64,000 nt of DNA from Sinomicrobium sp. Lineage in GTDB: Bacteria > Bacteroidota > Bacteroidia > Flavobacteriales > Flavobacteriaceae. This document shows, in pieces, positions 62,059-64,000 of this stretch. Under the pieces are notes generated by a model. The model did not search any database, was not told the origin of the DNA, and was given only the letters and a program-made list of their open reading frames with translations. The translations under genes and the position numbers were made by a program. Each line of letters starts with the position of its first letter. The first letter of the stretch is position 1. The DNA lies in the NCBI GenBank assembly GCA_029266035.1, contig JAJUFH010000001.1, positions 62,001-126,000 of the forward strand, written 5' to 3'.

Positions 62059-62517
62059 ATGACAAGTGATACCACAAATAAGAAAAATCAGGAGATTGTA
62101 AAAAATGTCTTCACCCGTTTTCTGGAAGATAACGGCCATCGAAAAACTCCGGAACGCTACGCTATTTTACAAGAGATATACGAAAGTGAAGATCATTTTG
62201 ATATAGAATCGCTGTACATCAAAATGAAAAACAAAAACTACAGGGTGAGCCGAGCAACACTGTACAATACCATAGAGCTTTTATTGGAGTGCGGACTGGC
62301 CAGAAAACATCAGTTTGGGCAAAATCAGGCGCATTACGAGAAATCGTATTTCGACAGACAACACGACCACGTTATCCTCACCGACACCGGCGATGTTATG
62401 GAGTTTTGCGACCCGCGTATTCAATCTATCAAGCAGACCATAGAAGAAGTATTCAACATCAAAATACACAATCACTCCCTGTATTTTTACGCTACCAGGG
62501 ACGAAGAAAAATCATAA
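62059..62517 (+). CDS. fur: Fur-family transcriptional regulator
   Basis: 152 residues. Winged-helix domain: [27 protein letters not shown], then [20 protein letters not shown]. The regulatory metal site is in [22 protein letters not shown], but the CxxC pair that binds structural zinc in many Fur proteins is absent, so a Fur subfamily (Fur, PerR or Zur-like) cannot be assigned with confidence. purA follows after 131 bp. Iron regulation is a family-level inference. Confidence 0.88.
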   Translation: MTSDTTNKKNQEIVKNVFTRFLEDNGHRKTPERYAILQEIYESEDHFDIESLYIKMKNKNYRVSRATLYNTIELLLECGLARKHQFGQNQAHYEKSYFDRQHDHVILTDTGDVMEFCDPRIQSIKQTIEEVFNIKIHNHSLYFYATRDEEKS

Positions 62518-62648
62518 CTCAATATAGAAAAATCACACTGAGGCTCCTTAGGGAACAACGGATTAAAAATCCGTTATCGCACAAGTATTTCCCGAATGGA
62601 AGCCAAATTTTGTATTAACATCAAGACTGTATAAACACAAATAACACC

Positions 62649-63920
62649 ATGGCAGTAGATTTACTACTCGGACTTCAGTGGGGAGACGAAGGCAAAGGAA
62701 AAATTGTCGATGTACTCACCAAAAACTACGATATCATAGCCCGTTTTCAGGGCGGACCAAATGCCGGGCACACGCTTGAATTTGACGGTATAAAACACAT
62801 TCTTCGCACCATCCCATCTGGTATATTTCACCCCAGTGCTGTAAACGTTATCGGCAATGGTGTTGTTATAGACCCCGTTGTACTAGTACAAGAATTGAAA
62901 GGACTGGAAAAATTTGATATCGACTACAAGAGCAAATTGATACTTTCCAGAAAAGCTCACCTCATTTTACCTACACACCGCTTACTCGACGCCGCTTCTG
63001 AAGCGTCGAAAGGAAAAGCCAAAATCGGATCTACGCTAAAAGGTATAGGTCCTACTTATATGGACAAGACGGGTAGAAATGGGCTTCGAATAGGTGACTT
63101 GGAACTCGACACCTTCGAATCGCAATACCGCGCCTTGGTCAAAAAACACGAAAACATGATACGTCATTACGACGTAGATATGGAATACAACCTCCCCGAA
63201 TTGGAAGCAGAATTCTTTAGTGCTGTGGCCAAATTGAAAGAACTGACTTTTATAGATAGTGAAGCTTACCTGAACAACGCGCTGAAACAAGAAAAGAAAA
63301 TACTTGCCGAAGGAGCACAGGGATCGCTTTTGGATATTGATTTTGGCACCTATCCCTATGTCACCTCTTCCAATACTACCGCCGCCGGAGCCTGTACCGG
63401 ACTCGGTGTAGCGCCCAACCGCATAGGAGAAGTATACGGCATATTCAAGGCGTACACTACTCGAGTAGGAAGTGGCCCCTTCCCTACCGAACTCTTTGAC
63501 GAGGTAGGTGAACGCATGGCAAAAGTAGGCAATGAGTTTGGTGCAGTAACAGGACGCCCCAGACGTTGTGGATGGCTCGATCTCGTAGCCCTCAAATACG
63601 CTGTACAGGTAAACGGAGTTACACAACTCATGATGATGAAAGCCGATGTGCTCTCCAATTTTGACACACTCAAAGTGTGTACTGCATACAAATACAAAGG
63701 CGAAGTAATAGATCATCTGCCATTTTCGATAGAAAAGGAAAATGTAACCCCCGTGTATACCGAACTCAAAGGATGGGATCAAGATCTCACAGGGCTCGAC
63801 TCGGCCGATCAACTGCCGTCAGAACTTCAAGATTATATTCGCTTCCTCGAAGAACAACTCGAAGTTCCGGTAAAAATAGTATCTGTAGGTCCCGACAGAA
63901 CACAAACTATATACCGCTAA
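62649..63920 (+). CDS. purA: Adenylosuccinate synthetase
   Basis: 423 residues, standard length. It ligates IMP and aspartate with GTP in AMP synthesis. GLQWGDEGKGKIVDVL is the P-loop-like start with the catalytic Asp/His region; GPNAGHTL, STLKGIGPTYMDKTGRNGLR, EGAQGSLLDIDFGTYPYVTSSNTTA and GRPRRCGWLDLVAL are all present. It is the last gene of the window. An 18-bp inverted repeat follows the stop codon. Confidence 0.97.
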   Translation: MAVDLLLGLQWGDEGKGKIVDVLTKNYDIIARFQGGPNAGHTLEFDGIKHILRTIPSGIFHPSAVNVIGNGVVIDPVVLVQELKGLEKFDIDYKSKLILSRKAHLILPTHRLLDAASEASKGKAKIGSTLKGIGPTYMDKTGRNGLRIGDLELDTFESQYRALVKKHENMIRHYDVDMEYNLPELEAEFFSAVAKLKELTFIDSEAYLNNALKQEKKILAEGAQGSLLDIDFGTYPYVTSSNTTAAGACTGLGVAPNRIGEVYGIFKAYTTRVGSGPFPTELFDEVGERMAKVGNEFGAVTGRPRRCGWLDLVALKYAVQVNGVTQLMMMKADVLSNFDTLKVCTAYKYKGEVIDHLPFSIEKENVTPVYTELKGWDQDLTGLDSADQLPSELQDYIRFLEEQLEVPVKIVSVGPDRTQTIYR

Positions 63921-63930
63921 ACAACAGTTA

Positions 63931-63985
63931 CAAATTGCCTTTTTAGTGAATATTTTATTTTGAGGTACACTAAAAAGGCAATTTG
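63931..63985. terminator. Long perfect inverted repeat after purA
   Basis: Perfect 18-bp inverted repeat CAAATTGCCTTTTTAGTG / CACTAAAAAGGCAATTTG with a 19-base AT-rich loop, starting 11 bp after the purA stop. It likely ends purA transcription although no T-run follows the right arm. Confidence 0.5.
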
Positions 63986-64000
63986 CACTTTAAAACTTCA

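Noticed and set aside
1-64000. CRISPR arrays, insertion sequences, prophage or integrase genes
   Set aside because: No direct-repeat/spacer pattern, transposase motif or terminal inverted repeat was found beyond terminators and low-complexity tracts.

Overview
The window is chromosomal DNA from a member of the Bacteroidota, most likely a Flavobacteriaceae species; the genus cannot be fixed by eye. The evidence is: (i) many Bacteroidota-type promoters, with a -7 box TAnnTTTG and in the best cases a TTG -33 box 19-20 nt upstream (HU, tRNA-Met, the gene at 38249, the gene at 46958); (ii) almost no Shine-Dalgarno sequences; (iii) family features such as RibB with a Cys-free GTP cyclohydrolase-II-like tail, MurA with Asp in place of the catalytic Cys, a MutS2-like protein without an Smr domain, a Reg_prop/Y_Y_Y histidine kinase, and the LolA-LptF/G-RibB gene order. 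Nearly all of the window is core genome. No insertion sequence, prophage, integrase or CRISPR array was found.

Layout. 1-3.3 kb: end of a LolA-like chaperone, an LptF/LptG permease and RibB. 3.3-10.5 kb: PLP aminotransferase, nitroreductase, tRNA-Pro(GGG), secreted M1 peptidase, two paralogous carboxypeptidase-regulatory-like proteins and peptidase E. 10.5-17.2 kb: SMR exporter, glutaminyl cyclotransferase lipoprotein, SRP RNA (ffs) and the sbcD-sbcC nuclease pair. 17.2-20.8 kb: a polyphosphate block (ppx/gppA-like, ppk1, sixA-like). 20.8-24.4 kb: pdxH, rnz, a STAS-like protein, pyrB and pyrR. 24.6-34 kb: mutS2-like, murA, DUF4290-like, DUF493-like, an AAA ATPase, recQ, fmt, HU and algH. 34-35.6 kb: class IV aminotransferase, START-like protein and tRNA-Met.

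35.7-41.7 kb is the least conserved part: MFS transporter, Crp/Fnr regulator, DoxX-like protein, several unrecognised membrane or secreted proteins, and a decayed membrane-protein gene with three in-frame stop codons. 41.9-46.8 kb holds two secreted amidohydrolase-like proteins and a GNAT. 46.9-52 kb is a cell-wall and envelope block: lysozyme-like protein, mltG, GNAT, dapF and HtrA. 52-63.9 kb holds uvrD/pcrA, an M48 membrane protease, an overlapping histidine kinase/LuxR regulator pair, rel (ppGpp), fur and purA.

Functional themes are envelope biogenesis (LolA, LptF/G, MurA, DapF, MltG, HtrA), DNA repair (SbcCD, RecQ, UvrD, MutS2-like), nucleotide and cofactor synthesis (PyrB/PyrR, PurA, RibB, PdxH) and stress signalling (polyphosphate, ppGpp, Fur, two-component system). 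I did not see a convincing new multi-gene system. The best leads are the triple-nonsense membrane pseudogene, recQ without a canonical start codon, a promoter/terminator palindrome abutting the start codon of the class IV aminotransferase, and dispersed low-complexity repeats that run into the 3' ends of genes.
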